Below are positions 63,448 to 64,000 of a stretch of 64,000 nucleotides of DNA, piece by piece. The translations under genes and the position numbers were made by a program. Under the pieces are notes generated by a model that searched no databases, was not told the origin of the DNA, and saw only the letters and a list, made by a program, of their open reading frames with translations. The stretch covers positions 1,674,001-1,738,000 of the forward strand of contig OZ219809.1 of NCBI GenBank assembly GCA_964291375.2. Reading direction: 5' to 3'. The stretch's first letter is position 1. Each line of letters begins with the position of its first letter. Source of the DNA: 3107 sp001483205 (GTDB lineage: Bacteria; Pseudomonadota; Alphaproteobacteria; Rhodobacterales; Rhodobacteraceae).

Positions 63448-63726
63448 ATGGCACGCTCTGTATGGAAAGGGCCTTTCGTTGACCCGCATGTGCTGAAAAA
63501 GGCAGAGGCGGCGCGGGAGTCCGGGCGCAATGACGTGATCAGGATATGGTCGCGGCGCTCGACCATCCTGCCGCAGTTCGTCGGCCTGACCTTCGGCGTC
63601 TACAACGGCAGAAAGCATATCCCGGTGTCTGTCACCGAAGAGATGATCGGCCAGAAATTCGGCGAATACTCTCCGACGCGAACCTACTACGGTCATGCGG
63701 CGGACAAGAAGGCAAAGCGGAGGTAA
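63448..63726 (+). CDS. rpsS: 30S ribosomal protein S19
   Basis: The 92-residue S13-binding head protein starts MARSVWKGPFVDPHVLKKAE, with TWSRRSTILP-like and YNGRKHIPVSVTEEMIGQKFGEYSPTRTY (cited by start) features. It is 3 bp after rplB. Confidence 0.97.
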   Translation: MARSVWKGPFVDPHVLKKAEAARESGRNDVIRIWSRRSTILPQFVGLTFGVYNGRKHIPVSVTEEMIGQKFGEYSPTRTYYGHAADKKAKRR

Positions 63727-63731
63727 GCGTT

Positions 63732-64000
63732 ATGGGAAAAGAGAAAAACCCCCGCCGCGTCGCTGAAAACGAAGCAATGGCGAAAACCCGGATGCTGCGT
63801 GTCTCGCCGCAGAAGCTCAATCTGGTTGCGGCGATGATCCGTGGCAAGACTGTGGGCAAGGCCCTGTCGGACCTGAGCTTTTCCAAACGCCGGATTGCCG
63901 GGGACGTGAAGAAATGCCTTCAGTCCGCGATTGCCAATGCCGAGAACAACCACGATCTGGATGTGGATGAGCTGATCGTTGCCGAGGCTTTTGTCGGCAA
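63732..64000 (+). CDS. rplV: 50S ribosomal protein L22 (cut by window end)
   Basis: The frame opens at ATG 63732 and runs off the window. The visible part, MGKEKNPRRVAENEAMAKTR then LRVSPQKLNLVAAMIRGKTVGKALSDL (cited by start), is the L22 N-terminal domain. The tunnel hairpin lies beyond the edge. It follows rpsS by 5 bp. Confidence 0.95.
   Translation, partial: MGKEKNPRRVAENEAMAKTRMLRVSPQKLNLVAAMIRGKTVGKALSDLSFSKRRIAGDVKKCLQSAIANAENNHDLDVDELIVAEAFVG

Overview
The window looks like a chromosomal segment of a high-GC alphaproteobacterium, most likely order Rhodobacterales (Roseobacter-like). The markers are a split F0 operon with both b and b' subunits (atpI-atpB-atpE-atpF'-atpF), a phosphatidylcholine synthase, a DUF484-xerC pair, UDP-sulfoquinovose synthase, a TRAP transporter and the str/S10 ribosomal operons. 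This placement is inferred from gene content only.

Layout. 1-3096 (+): a catabolic-looking run of a truncated MDR oxidoreductase, an enolase-superfamily enzyme and a frameshifted class III aminotransferase. 3182-7815 (-): sqdB, a BcsB-like periplasmic protein and a processive GT2 synthase, possibly a sulfosugar polysaccharide operon. 7957-11773: a signalling module with a frameshifted hybrid histidine kinase, a periplasmic molybdopterin-fold protein and a divergent LuxR-type response regulator. 11855-15351 (-): dnaB, and pyrC followed by pyrE. 15360-16430: a non-coding region with a 24-bp palindromic repeat array and MITE/ERIC-like elements. 16486-19269: an iron-type binding protein and a frameshifted surface lipoprotein.

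19590-35463 (+) is the standout. It is a compact co-directional cluster of an RND adaptor, an RND pump, a highly reducing type I PKS (KS-AT-DH-ER-KR), an ACP in another frame just downstream, a B12-type radical SAM enzyme, and a fusion of a thioester-reductase-like domain with a sulfotransferase. Together they suggest synthesis, reductive release, sulfation and export of a sulfated reduced polyketide or fatty alcohol.

35473-46120 is core chromosome (SMR transporter, recO, ileS, pcs, xerC, DUF484, F0 operon, EamA transporter). 46277-52392 is a TRAP transporter plus dimethylformamidase-like hydrolase operon with a divergent LysR regulator. 53034-54153 has tRNA-Gly(CCC) and a lower-GC two-gene module (TIR-like protein plus small membrane protein) that resembles an anti-phage system. 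54392-64000 holds an Old Yellow Enzyme homologue and then rpsL-rpsG-fusA-tuf and rpsJ-rplC-rplD-rplW-rplB-rpsS-rplV, the last cut by the window edge.

Two features cross the window. One is a dispersed repeat family with terminal inverted repeats close to AAGACCTCTGTATAATGG, seen at seven places. The other is a set of four genes that each appear broken by a single small indel; these may be real, phase-variable or sequencing errors, and raw reads would decide.
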